Shown here piece after piece: positions 1 to 8,874 of a DNA stretch of 64,000 nucleotides. A model generated the notes under the pieces. That model saw nothing but the letters and a program-made list of their open reading frames with translations. It ran no database searches and had not been told where the DNA came from. The number at the start of each line of letters is the position of its first letter. Within the stretch, counting starts at the first letter, position 1. The position numbers and the translations under genes are program-made. This stretch comes from an uncultured Collinsella sp. (lineage in GTDB: Bacteria > Actinomycetota > Coriobacteriia > Coriobacteriales > Coriobacteriaceae), in contig UQHT01000003.1 in NCBI GenBank assembly GCA_900540875.1, positions 1 through 64,000 on the forward strand, written 5' to 3'.

Positions 1-2
1 TG

Positions 3-446
3 TACTCCTGCCACCCGCGCTCCCGCAAGCGCCTGGAGGCCACCGGCTTCAAGCTGGACCCGCGCGTGCGCATGCACGAGCCCATGGGCTTCCACGACTA
101 CAACTGCCTGCAGATGAACGCCTTTGCGGTGGTGTCGGACTCCGGCACCCTGCCCGAGGAGTCCAGCTTCTTCGCGAGCGTCGGCCGCCCGTTCCCGGCG
201 GTGTGCATCCGTACCTCCACCGAGCGCCCCGAGGCGCTGGACAAGGCGTGCTTCACGCTCGCCGGCATCTCCGAGAAGGGTCTTCTGCAGGCCGTCCACA
301 CTGCCGTCGAGCTCGATGCGGAGGGGTCGCTGCCCGAGGCGCCCGTTCCCGACTACGCCGACGAGACCGTGTCCACCAAGGTTGTCAAGATCATCCAGAG
401 CTACACCGGCGTCGTGGACAAGATGGTGTGGAGGAAGAGCATTTAA
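3..446 (+). CDS. UDP-GlcNAc 2-epimerase family protein, C-terminal part (FnlC/WbjD-like)
   Basis: The gene enters from the left edge; only the last 147 codons are seen. The reading frame runs open from the first bases and contains SCHPRSRKRLE, then LQMNAFAVVSDSGTLPEESS and a TSTERPEALD segment. This series is typical of non-hydrolysing sugar-nucleotide 2-epimerases, especially the FnlC/WbjD/CapG type that completes UDP-N-acetyl-L-fucosamine synthesis. The next gene resembles WbuB, an L-fucosamine transferase, which supports that reading. Its stop codon overlaps the next ATG by one base. The gene is very GC-rich with a sharp drop at its end. Family is secure; the exact sugar is inferred. Confidence 0.85.
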   Translation, partial: YSCHPRSRKRLEATGFKLDPRVRMHEPMGFHDYNCLQMNAFAVVSDSGTLPEESSFFASVGRPFPAVCIRTSTERPEALDKACFTLAGISEKGLLQAVHTAVELDAEGSLPEAPVPDYADETVSTKVVKIIQSYTGVVDKMVWRKSI

Positions 447-1687
447 TGACTAGCTCATGCGCTGGTAAAAAAATACTTGTCGTAACGCAGCATTTTTATC
501 CGGAGACTTTTCGAGTCAACGACATCGTCGAAGGCTTTATTGAAGACGGTGCAAGCGTTGATGTCCTTTGCGGTATTCCAAATTATCCTTCAGGTGAATG
601 GGCTGAAGGATATGGTTATTGTGGCCATCGTTGCGATGATTACCATGGTGCGTCTGTCTTTCGGTCTGGTGAAATACGCCGAAAGGGTAATACTTCGGCC
701 CGCATTTTCCTGAACTATATTAGCTGGCCGATTACTGCATCTTTCAAGGCGTTAAGGCTCAAAAACAATTACGACGTTGTATTTTGCTATAATACAAGTC
801 CTATTTTGATGATAATTCCAGCAAGGTTTGCTGCATTGCGAAGTAAATGTCCTCTTGTCACCTATGTCTTGGATATTTGGCCTGAAAATTTGTACACCGT
901 TTTAAATGTCCAAAATAGCTTTCTGAGAGCTTTTGCCAAATCGTTTTGCGACAAGCAGTATGCTGCCTGTAATAAGCTGATTGCCTTGAGTGACTCTTTG
1001 GCCGACAACTTATTTCATAGGATTAAACCTTTGAATCCGGATGTTTCGATAAGTGTAATACCTCAGCACTGTGAGGAGGTTTACGAACAAAAGAGTATTT
1101 CACAGGAGCTGAGATCGCAATTTGGAAGTCAGTGCGTTTTCCTTTTTGCCGGATCAATAACTCCCGCACAGGGTCTTGACACAGTTGTTGAGGCATTCTC
1201 GTATGCAATCAAAAATAGTTCTGTTGAGATGAAGCTGCTAATTCTTGGCGATGGCATGTCCAGAGCGGAATTGCAGAAGACCGTTGCAAATAAGGGACTA
1301 AGCGAGTCCATTTTGTTTATAGGGCGCGTAGATCCTGAAGTTGTGCCCACGTATTCAGATATTGCAACGGCAATGATTGCACCATTTGCTGACAATCCTG
1401 AGTTAGAGCTTACTATTCCGGCGAAAATTTCAAGTTGCATGGCGTCTTCGAAACCAATACTTGCTGTAATGCGCGGCGAAGGCGCCAATGCGGTTCGTTC
1501 TGCTAGGTGCGGATTCGTCTCCAATCCCTCAGATGCTAGCGCACTTGCTAGCAACATGGTGAAAATTGCTTCAATGAATAAAGACGCCATTGAAGCTTTG
1601 GGATCCAATGGCTTCAATTATTATCGTGAGCATTTCTCGAGATTGGTTTGTTTGGATAAAATTAAGCAAGTTCTATTTTCAATATAG
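446..1687 (+). CDS. WbuB-like glycosyltransferase family 4 protein
   Basis: A 413-residue GT4 glycosyltransferase of the GT-B fold. The N-terminus KILVVTQHFYPETFRVNDI and the segment GIPNYPSGEW are typical of WbuB, the putative L-FucNAc transferase of O-antigen loci. The C-terminal half carries the nucleotide-sugar site: FLFAGSITPAQGLDTVVEAF, ILGDG, and a PFADNPELELTIPAKI stretch in place of the usual EX7E region. The start ATG shares one base with the upstream epimerase stop, so the two are translationally coupled. From here to 2780 the DNA is distinctly AT-rich. It probably adds an amino-deoxyhexose to a lipid-linked repeat at the cytoplasmic face. Confidence 0.85.
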   Translation: MTSSCAGKKILVVTQHFYPETFRVNDIVEGFIEDGASVDVLCGIPNYPSGEWAEGYGYCGHRCDDYHGASVFRSGEIRRKGNTSARIFLNYISWPITASFKALRLKNNYDVVFCYNTSPILMIIPARFAALRSKCPLVTYVLDIWPENLYTVLNVQNSFLRAFAKSFCDKQYAACNKLIALSDSLADNLFHRIKPLNPDVSISVIPQHCEEVYEQKSISQELRSQFGSQCVFLFAGSITPAQGLDTVVEAFSYAIKNSSVEMKLLILGDGMSRAELQKTVANKGLSESILFIGRVDPEVVPTYSDIATAMIAPFADNPELELTIPAKISSCMASSKPILAVMRGEGANAVRSARCGFVSNPSDASALASNMVKIASMNKDAIEALGSNGFNYYREHFSRLVCLDKIKQVLFSI

Positions 1688-1713
1688 GTCCGATGTGGAT
1701 CGTTGGGGTTTTA

Positions 1714-2424
1714 ATGGATGACATGTTGCGGGTGTTGGTAATCATTCCTGCCTATAATGAGCAAGCCAATATTGTTCAGACTGTTTCGTCGGTTGTTGAA
1801 GCTGGTTATGATTATGTTGTTGTAAATGATGGTTCAACCGATAAAACTCTATCTATCTGTCGTCAGCATGGATTTAATGTCCTCGACCTTCCGCAGAATT
1901 TAGGCATCGGTGGTGCCGTTCAGGCCGGTCATAAATATGCGCTCAGACATGGCTATGACATTGATGTCCAGGTTGATGGTGACGGTCAGCATGATCCTTC
2001 TTATATCGGGAATTTAATCGAGCCGATTATTGATGGTGCCGATTTAACCATCGGTTCCAGATTTGCCGTGCCCACGGAAGGCTTTCAGTCTACATTTTTA
2101 AGGAGAGTGGGTATCCGATGGCTTTCTGGTTGGTTGAGGTTATTTACCGGAAAGACGATTAAAGATCCTACTTCTGGATTTCGCGCGTGCGGAAAAAAGG
2201 CTATAGACCTGTTCTGTAGGGACTACCCAGACGATTACCCTGAGCCTGAATCTATTGCCGCAGCATTAAAAACTGGTCTTTCAGTGGTTGAGGTTCCCGT
2301 ACTTATGCGCGAGAGACAGGGCGGAGTGTCATCAATTTCTGGCTTTTCTTCAATTTATTACATGATTAAAGTTTCGCTTGCAATTTCCATGGCCTGTTTT
2401 GTTTATAGAAAGGCGGCTCACTAA
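1714..2424 (+). CDS. GT2 family glycosyltransferase (polyprenyl-phosphate sugar synthase-like)
   Basis: A GT-A fold transferase of about 236 residues, related to dolichyl/polyprenyl-phosphate mannose or glucose synthases. Visible motifs are VIIPAYNEQANI, VVNDGSTDKT, the metal-binding region VDGDGQHDPSYI and IGSRF. The start at 1714 follows GGGG with a 5-base gap; an earlier ATG at 1693 would add seven residues. No membrane anchor is obvious. It overlaps the next gene, a DUF2304 membrane protein, by one base. Such GT2/DUF2304 pairs are common in surface-polysaccharide loci, and the small partner may help load or flip the lipid-linked sugar. Confidence 0.85.
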   Translation: MDDMLRVLVIIPAYNEQANIVQTVSSVVEAGYDYVVVNDGSTDKTLSICRQHGFNVLDLPQNLGIGGAVQAGHKYALRHGYDIDVQVDGDGQHDPSYIGNLIEPIIDGADLTIGSRFAVPTEGFQSTFLRRVGIRWLSGWLRLFTGKTIKDPTSGFRACGKKAIDLFCRDYPDDYPEPESIAAALKTGLSVVEVPVLMRERQGGVSSISGFSSIYYMIKVSLAISMACFVYRKAAH

Positions 2425-2780
2425 TGAGTATGATAATTCGTGTGGGCGCTGGCGTAATTTTTAGTGGCCTTTTCTTTTATGTCGTCTCCTTAGTCGGCAA
2501 AGGAAAGCTACTTTTAAAGTACTCGTTACTATGGCTCTGCCTGTGCGTGGTGGCGCTATTAAGCGTTTGCTTTCCGGAGTTGATTTATCGAATCTCAGGC
2601 TGTATCGGGTTTATTAGTCCTTCGAATTTTGCGTTTCTCGTCGCCGTGGTACTTTTATTGATGATTTCTCTATCTCTCAGTATTGCGATCAGCAGACTCG
2701 TTACGGCTTGCAAGAACTTAACTCAACGTATTGCGATACTTGAAAATGAGAATGATGTTTTGCGGAATCAGCAGAGTTAA
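2424..2780 (+). CDS. DUF2304 small membrane protein
   Basis: A 118-residue protein with three hydrophobic segments (about residues 4-22, 32-52 and 68-92), followed by a short polar coiled-coil-like tail (RIAILENENDVLRNQ). Length, topology and position right after a GT2 gene fit the DUF2304 family. Its start overlaps the preceding stop. The biochemical role is not known to me. It probably forms a membrane partner for the GT2 enzyme, and could act in transfer or flipping of a polyprenyl-linked sugar. Confidence 0.8.
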   Translation: MSMIIRVGAGVIFSGLFFYVVSLVGKGKLLLKYSLLWLCLCVVALLSVCFPELIYRISGCIGFISPSNFAFLVAVVLLLMISLSLSIAISRLVTACKNLTQRIAILENENDVLRNQQS

Positions 2781-2806
2781 TTAAAGACGGAGTTTAGATT
2801 AACTGT

Positions 2807-4990
2807 ATGAACAACTATTTAGCAGCGGAAGCTCGAAACCATTGCGTTTGCGGCGGCTTGTATCGCCTTTACCATGTCGGTATTTTTGTCCTGCCGTTAT
2901 CTTTTGCACTGATATATCTGTCTTTGTTTGTTAATTACATTGATGCTTTCTATGGCACGGTTGGCTTTACAATTGCCAACCCGATGCTTAATGACGATAG
3001 GGCAGTTCTATTTGTTGCTGGATTGACTATTATATTTGTCATTTCTGTAATCAAATTGGTTGAGTATAAAAGCGAGTTTTTGTATAAATATCGATGGTTA
3101 ATCGGTATGACTGTAGCGTTGCTTGCCGTTGCTTTTAAAATCAGCGGTTCATCGCTTGGCATGTGGAGCATTATGCTCCCTGAAAACGCTGATACTCCGT
3201 TTTGGGGTATACCGAGGTCCCTTCGAAGTGATGAGTTCTCAGTTGGAACCCTGTTTCAATTATCTCAATCCCATAATGGCTATGCTCCAATTTCGGAAAT
3301 CCTGAGAGGAGATTTAACGGATGTCCGGATGGTTTATGGCGCTGCCTGCTGGAGCGTAATCACGTTATTTAGACCAGTGCTTTGGGGTTATTTGCTATTT
3401 GGTTTTGAATTCGGCCTAGCGTTTGCCTGGTCCGCGAAACTATGTCTAATGGTTCTTGTCTCTTTTGATTGTGCCTTTCTCATTATTAAGTCAAAGCCGC
3501 TCAGCTTTCTCTTTTCATGCTTGCTTTGTTTTTCGCCATTAATTCAATGGTGGGGCACGGGCGAGGTGATTCTTTATGGCCAAGCCCTTGTCTTGTTGTT
3601 GGATAGGGCGCTCTTTACTCAAAAAAGAAATATCAGGATTATTGCGCTAGCTGCTATAGCATGGCTATGTGGTTGTTACATAATGCTCATGTACCCTGCT
3701 TGGATGGTCCCATTTTTCTTCATTTTTGCCTTGATGGGTGTATTTAGAACAACAGAGTATTGTCAAACTTTAAAATCTAACAATCAACATTCAGTTCTTG
3801 TATGGTCACTAATTGATACTTTTGTTTTAGTATCCTGCCTGTTGATTTCAGCGGGACTAATATTCCTTTCCTTCTTCCAGTCCTCCGAAGCAATGACATC
3901 TGTTATGAATACCGTTTATCCTGGTGCGCGCTTTGAAGCAGGTGGAAGCGGACTTCCTGAACTTTTTTCTTATGCAATTTCACTCTTTTACGCCTTTGAT
4001 TCACCACTGGTTTCAAATGAATGCGAAATTGCAACCATTCTTTGCTTCTTCCCTCTTGGAACGCTTGCATCTCTGCTCTGTTTTATTAAAAGGCGGGATT
4101 GGCAGCTATTTTTGCTTACGGCACTTCAATTGTTTTTCCTGGCCTTTGCATTTATTGGTTTTCCGTCATTTCTATCTCGAATGACCTTAATGTATAACGT
4201 CCCCGTTCTGCGACTGTTGTTTCCTATTGGTTACCTGGAACTTCTCCTATTTTTGATTTCTGTCGAAAAGGCTAAAGAATCCCAAGGGAATAATAGCTCC
4301 ATTGGTTATTTGTCAATTATCTTAATAATCGGTCTTATTCTGAGTTCAGCATTCCAGATTTTCATCCTTCTTTCTGCGAAATATCTTGTTGCAAGGATGC
4401 TGTATTTGTTGATGTTTATATTGTTCTGTCTTTTTTCGTGCCTTTCGTTTCGCTCCTATATTCTTGGTAAAAAATGTACCGGTTTATTTGTTGCTTTCGC
4501 GATTTGCTTCGGCGTAATTCCAGGGCTCTGTATCAATCCAGTTCAAATCGGTGCGGCTCCAATTACAGATACGAATTTAGAGGCTCTCGTTAATCAGTTT
4601 GTCGAAGAGAGTGATTATTCAGATAAATGGGTTGTCGATGGTTCTTGGACAGTTGCCAATCTTTGCGCTGCGTATGGAGCGCCTGTAATTAACTCTACCA
4701 ATGCTTATCCTGATCTGGCGCGTTGGAATTCTATCGATGAAAATAACGAGAACGAGTGCGCATACAACAGGTATGCTCATGTCATTGCTAATGTATTCAC
4801 CCCGTCTACGTCATTTAATTCCACTCAGGATGATCTCTTCACAGTGAATTTGACTGAAGATGATTTGAGGCAGCTTAATGTGAAGTACGTTATGTCTAGT
4901 AGGGATTTGACGGAGTTTTCATCTGATAAATTACAAATTAGGCAATTAGGTTCAGCAAACGGGTTTGTTCTATATGAATTGACCTATTAG
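2807..4990 (+). CDS. Large multi-pass membrane protein, DUF7657/YfhO-like, possible GT-C transferase
   Basis: A 727-residue protein with roughly a dozen or more hydrophobic segments spread over residues 15-585, then a soluble C-terminal domain of about 140 residues. The first large loop contains WGIPRSLRSDEFSVGT and, further on, LIQWWG. Both recur in large membrane proteins of actinobacterial polysaccharide loci (DUF7657-type) and loosely resemble YfhO. The conserved acidic residues in the loop after the first membrane segments fit a GT-C enzyme using a polyprenyl-phosphate sugar. That would match the GT2/DUF2304 pair just upstream, which could make the donor. The function is inference. Confidence 0.65.
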   Translation: MNNYLAAEARNHCVCGGLYRLYHVGIFVLPLSFALIYLSLFVNYIDAFYGTVGFTIANPMLNDDRAVLFVAGLTIIFVISVIKLVEYKSEFLYKYRWLIGMTVALLAVAFKISGSSLGMWSIMLPENADTPFWGIPRSLRSDEFSVGTLFQLSQSHNGYAPISEILRGDLTDVRMVYGAACWSVITLFRPVLWGYLLFGFEFGLAFAWSAKLCLMVLVSFDCAFLIIKSKPLSFLFSCLLCFSPLIQWWGTGEVILYGQALVLLLDRALFTQKRNIRIIALAAIAWLCGCYIMLMYPAWMVPFFFIFALMGVFRTTEYCQTLKSNNQHSVLVWSLIDTFVLVSCLLISAGLIFLSFFQSSEAMTSVMNTVYPGARFEAGGSGLPELFSYAISLFYAFDSPLVSNECEIATILCFFPLGTLASLLCFIKRRDWQLFLLTALQLFFLAFAFIGFPSFLSRMTLMYNVPVLRLLFPIGYLELLLFLISVEKAKESQGNNSSIGYLSIILIIGLILSSAFQIFILLSAKYLVARMLYLLMFILFCLFSCLSFRSYILGKKCTGLFVAFAICFGVIPGLCINPVQIGAAPITDTNLEALVNQFVEESDYSDKWVVDGSWTVANLCAAYGAPVINSTNAYPDLARWNSIDENNENECAYNRYAHVIANVFTPSTSFNSTQDDLFTVNLTEDDLRQLNVKYVMSSRDLTEFSSDKLQIRQLGSANGFVLYELTY

Positions 4991-5035
4991 GAAGAAGGGG
5001 CTGCTGGTTAAACCGGCAGCCCCTTCTTCTTTTTT
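4991..5035 (+). terminator. Intrinsic terminator after the first polysaccharide operon
   Basis: A 14-base arm starting GAAGAAGGGG pairs with its exact complement (5016-5029). The inner loop is itself partly paired, and six T follow. It starts one base after the stop at 4990 and separates two convergent operons. Confidence 0.9.
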
Positions 5036-5066
5036 ACGTGTTTATGATATAAGCATCATAGCGCTT

Positions 5067-7466
5067 TTAAATTTGATAATACAAATTCCCGCTGATGATG
5101 TTGCTGTTTATATACGGATCGCCTTTCACGTAATATTCTGGCCATAGGTAGTTGAGCAATGAGTATTCCCTATGGAACCTCATTTTCTTTTCGTCGCTGA
5201 TTTCATAGCCTCGCGATAGCGACTCATAATGATACAGCTCGGTGTCGGGTGTATATACAACAAGATAGTTGTGACTTCTCACTTTGAGGCAATAGTCAAC
5301 ATCATTAAAAGCAACAGCCAGCTCTTCTCTAAAGCCACCGACTTCGTCGAATACAGCTCTCTTAGTCATGAGGCATGCTGCAGTTACTGCGCTTAGATCT
5401 TGCGTGCGGTCACATAGATTGAAGTAGCCCCAATTACCTCTGGGGTAGTCTTTTCCAAGGTGGCCGGCTCCAATTCCTCCGATACCGACGCCCGCATGTT
5501 GCAAAGTATTGTCGCTGTAGAAAAGTCTTGCGCCAACAATGCCAACTTCTTTTCGTGAACAAATGCCCAGCATGTTTTCAATCCAGTTTGGGGTTAGAAC
5601 TTCTGTATCGTTGTTTAACAAGAGAAGGTAATCGCCCTTTGCTTTGCTAGCGCCAAAGTTCATCAGTTTTGAAAAATTGAATTCTGCACCCCAATATTCG
5701 ATGCGGATCATATCGGGATAGCATTTTTCTAATTCAGAGTAGTACTCGAATGTTTCTGGGTTCTCGCTGTTGTTTTCAATGATGACGATTTCGTAGTTAT
5801 CGTACGTCGAGCGTTCAATGATCGACTTAATGCACGTATCGAGAACAGAGGGATGGTCCTTTGTCGGAATAATGATTGATACAAGTGGATGACTATCTGG
5901 AACTGCATAGGTAACTTTATAAGTGAAGGGGTCGTTTCCACGGTAAACCTTTGCGGAAACATCAAGTCTGTCCAAATGGGCCTGTACGGCTTTGACGCCA
6001 GCATCCCATGCATATAGCTTTGAGTTCGGGTCACCTGCAGTTGAGTTTTCGGTCATTCTCCAGTGGTACAGAATTTTAGCCACGTGTACCACATTTCGTG
6101 CGTTTTCTATCGCCTTAAGCGTCAGGTCATGGTCTTGGGCTCCATCGTACTGCTCGTCGCCGTACTCCAGAGAATCGAATAGTGTCTTTCTGATTGCAAG
6201 AAAATGGCAAATATAATTAACGCTTCGTAGTAAATCGATGCTTAAATCTGGCTTAAAGAATGGGTCACCATAGCTGCCATTGGCAAACAGTTTGTCTTCG
6301 TCGCAGTAAATGAGATCAGTATTGTTTTCAGCATTAATTGCATGCGCATATTCATAAAGCGCCGCGGGCTCAAGAGTATCGTCGTGGTCCAAGAAGCAAA
6401 TGAAATCTCCATTCGCTTCTTTTGTTCCGGCAAGAGTATTTTTGGAAATGCCGGAATTGCTCGCTAGCTCTATCACCTTAATGCGAGCGTCATTATTCTT
6501 AGCGGTTTCGATCATATCCACAAGCGCACTGTTATCTGGGCTTGCATTGACCAGCACAAGCTCCCAGTTCGCATAACTCTGTTTAAGAACTGATTCCACC
6601 ATTTCCCTGAACAAATTATCGGGTGTGTTGAATAGGGGAACGACGATGCTAAACAAAGGCATTTTCTTGAAGGTAACCATCGATTGTTTTTCGAGCATCG
6701 CCGAGCTTGCCTTGTGTTGTTCGAGCCATTTTGGATATGCAGATGGATCAATCGAAATAGGTTGCATCTTCGATGTGGTTAAAATGCGCAGCCTTTCGAG
6801 CTCTTCGTTGTCCACAACAGCGAAGCTGTTAAAGCTCGGGTGATTGTCATCTTCGATTGTGAAGATTAGCCTATTTGTGCTATTTGGGATTCGGACCGAG
6901 TATTGAATCTCGCGCCGTTTTTTATTGGGGGCAAACCACAAGGGAATCGTAATGTCATCGGTGGTGATCGGCTCGATCTCAATTCGATTCATCGAAGTAT
7001 CGAAGCAGCTGATGGCTATTTTGTTGTCGTTGCGCTGAGGAAGTTTTACTGAGCAGCGAAGAATGGCCTCATCTCCATCTTCGATAAACTCGTGAAAACG
7101 CATGCTTGCTACATCCAAGTCATGCTTATCGTCATAGTTCCTAATGGAATGGGACAAATCATTCTTAATTTTGTAGTTTAATCTTGACGCCCATTTTGCC
7201 GTGCCAAAGCTGATTTTAATGGCATCGTAGGCATATTGCGCATTCAAATCATTAATCTGAATATCGCAATCACCAGTTCCGAGGTCGGGAAGAACTATGA
7301 CGTATTGATTGTTATTTGACTCGTATGGATAGATTGAGCTTGGTATTGTCGTTCCGTCGCTCTTTGCTGCTGTCACCTGAATATTTGATGCATCTGTCTC
7401 AACATTCTTTAGAAGAACGTACACCTTCCCGCTTCCGCGGCAAATGCAATCCATGTTAATTTTCAT
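5067..7466 (-). CDS. Tandem-domain GT2 glycosyltransferase (rhamnan synthesis type)
   Basis: A 799-residue protein with three parts. Residues 1 to about 265 form a beta-rich N-terminal region of no recognised function. A first GT2 domain follows (about 270-510) with FSIVVPLFNTPDNLF, FLDHDDTLEP and IYCDEDK. A second GT2 domain (about 530-770) has VSIIIPTKDHPSVLDTCI, LLLLNNDTEVL and a late FNDVDYCLKVR. Tandem GT2 proteins like this occur in rhamnose-rich polysaccharide loci, and dTDP-rhamnose genes lie nearby. The gene is AT-rich, lies downstream of the DUF4422 gene and faces the upstream operon. Probable cytoplasmic polymer-extending rhamnosyltransferase; the sugar is inferred. Confidence 0.8.
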   Translation of the reverse strand: MKINMDCICRGSGKVYVLLKNVETDASNIQVTAAKSDGTTIPSSIYPYESNNNQYVIVLPDLGTGDCDIQINDLNAQYAYDAIKISFGTAKWASRLNYKIKNDLSHSIRNYDDKHDLDVASMRFHEFIEDGDEAILRCSVKLPQRNDNKIAISCFDTSMNRIEIEPITTDDITIPLWFAPNKKRREIQYSVRIPNSTNRLIFTIEDDNHPSFNSFAVVDNEELERLRILTTSKMQPISIDPSAYPKWLEQHKASSAMLEKQSMVTFKKMPLFSIVVPLFNTPDNLFREMVESVLKQSYANWELVLVNASPDNSALVDMIETAKNNDARIKVIELASNSGISKNTLAGTKEANGDFICFLDHDDTLEPAALYEYAHAINAENNTDLIYCDEDKLFANGSYGDPFFKPDLSIDLLRSVNYICHFLAIRKTLFDSLEYGDEQYDGAQDHDLTLKAIENARNVVHVAKILYHWRMTENSTAGDPNSKLYAWDAGVKAVQAHLDRLDVSAKVYRGNDPFTYKVTYAVPDSHPLVSIIIPTKDHPSVLDTCIKSIIERSTYDNYEIVIIENNSENPETFEYYSELEKCYPDMIRIEYWGAEFNFSKLMNFGASKAKGDYLLLLNNDTEVLTPNWIENMLGICSRKEVGIVGARLFYSDNTLQHAGVGIGGIGAGHLGKDYPRGNWGYFNLCDRTQDLSAVTAACLMTKRAVFDEVGGFREELAVAFNDVDYCLKVRSHNYLVVYTPDTELYHYESLSRGYEISDEKKMRFHREYSLLNYLWPEYYVKGDPYINSNIISGNLYYQI

Positions 7467-7541
7467 TTCAATTTACCTTTCCGTTGCACTGAAGATGTCT
7501 GTGCTATTTCACTTTGATCTAGGGTTTATTCTTACATTGAA

Positions 7542-8864
7542 TTAGCCCAGTACGGGTAGCCTCTCTATTCTTTCTTGGTATCGGATGCGCGCTGCTGTAA
7601 TTCGACGTTCATGCCATGTGGCCGTAGTCGAATTGCTTTGCTCGTCTAGCGGATGAATGTTTTCATACCCAATTGGATGCATATACTCTTTAGGATTCGC
7701 TATATACATTTGCGTTGCTTCGAGATTTCCACTGCACTTACTTCTTAAATCGGGATTTCCATTCAGAAGAGAGCCAATAGAAAAATGAGGATGCGCAACT
7801 CGATGTTCGTTAATGCCGATTGCAATGAAATGTTCCAGCGCTCCATGGGGGTCGTCTTTATATCTATCGAATAGATCCTCGTAATGATTTACATAAAAGG
7901 AATAATCAAATACAGATGAATAGTCTGCTCCGTTAAATATTGCATTCGTAGAGCAAGCGCACGTAAGTTGCGGTCTCCTTTGAGGCCACGCGCTTTGATC
8001 GATCGTGAGGGCCTCTTTATTTATTGGGTTAAAGATGCGGCATTCATAGCATCTTATGTCTTCCTTTTTAAGGAAGACATTGAATAGTCGTTCTGAGATA
8101 AAGCCAGGCATCCTTTGTTGATAGCTATCGCGACCACTTATATAGTCAATTCGCTTATCAAGTTGTTTTTCAATTTTGAAAAGCCACTTACAATATCTGT
8201 CCATCAGTTCCTTTTTACAAATAAACATATTGCATGGCGAAAAAGAGCACTCCTCACAAATTGCTTCATCAAAAGCATCCAAGTAGCCAGGGCATTTCGT
8301 CCTGATGATTTCCCTTGCCTGTAGCAGATCTGTCGAAGAGTGGATCATTCTATACTGCTCAGCAACAGTGATTAAGTTGCACCCGATTGAGCTTGTGCAG
8401 GGTTCTTTGGCTGCAACAATGCAGTCATGCTTGGTAAGAATGTTCTCAATTTCATAGTCTCTGAGCATCTGCTTCGAGTCGTTGGGGGACTCAAATGCCC
8501 TTCGATAATGCGTGAGCCCAACTATCGACTCAGGAGAATTCTTCCATATCCAATAGAGGCCGGTAAGCTCACAGTAGTGCTTGTTTTTCTGGGAAATATT
8601 ATCGCCTTGATCGTCGTACAGCCATCCAGCTTGTCGATTTTTCGTTGGAATGGAGCTTGCCCCGACGAAGAGCGGCTGGTAAGGCGCCTGTGCATCAATG
8701 TCAAAGTGCTTATGGGCTGCGATGTAAATCTTCACTGTTCCTGACGCTCTTTCCGTGCCGAGGCAATTAGATGCTCTGTTCAATGGGTATCGCTCATATA
8801 TTTTTAATTGATATGACCGATAGAGTTTATTATATAAGTCGTAATAAAATGAGTTATATGACAC
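7542..8864 (-). CDS. DUF4422 glycosyltransferase with C-terminal accessory domain
   Basis: A protein of up to 440 residues. VKIYIAAHKHFD near residue 44, then LTGLYWIWKN and GLTHYRRAF, mark a DUF4422 domain, a family of capsule and O-antigen transferases. Residues about 310-400 form a separate domain with FDYSFYVNHYEDLFDRY and ALEHFIAIGINEHRVAH. That resembles the repeat modules found at the ends of other actinobacterial surface-sugar enzymes. The ATG at 8864 gives a 43-residue N-terminal extension; a GTG at 8735 would start exactly at the DUF4422 domain. Start codons of this gene and divergent rfbA are only 10 bases apart. Strongly AT-rich. Confidence 0.75.
   Translation of the reverse strand: MSYNSFYYDLYNKLYRSYQLKIYERYPLNRASNCLGTERASGTVKIYIAAHKHFDIDAQAPYQPLFVGASSIPTKNRQAGWLYDDQGDNISQKNKHYCELTGLYWIWKNSPESIVGLTHYRRAFESPNDSKQMLRDYEIENILTKHDCIVAAKEPCTSSIGCNLITVAEQYRMIHSSTDLLQAREIIRTKCPGYLDAFDEAICEECSFSPCNMFICKKELMDRYCKWLFKIEKQLDKRIDYISGRDSYQQRMPGFISERLFNVFLKKEDIRCYECRIFNPINKEALTIDQSAWPQRRPQLTCACSTNAIFNGADYSSVFDYSFYVNHYEDLFDRYKDDPHGALEHFIAIGINEHRVAHPHFSIGSLLNGNPDLRSKCSGNLEATQMYIANPKEYMHPIGYENIHPLDEQSNSTTATWHERRITAARIRYQERIERLPVLG
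8808..8836 (+). promoter_or_regulatory. Candidate promoter of rfbA
   Basis: TTGATA at 8808-8813 and TATATA at 8831-8836 are 17 bases apart, 38 bases before the rfbA start. The site lies inside the 5' end of the divergent DUF4422 gene if that gene starts at 8864. GGAGG at 8863-8867 is the ribosome site. Confidence 0.5.
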
Positions 8865-8874
8865 GGAGGACTAC

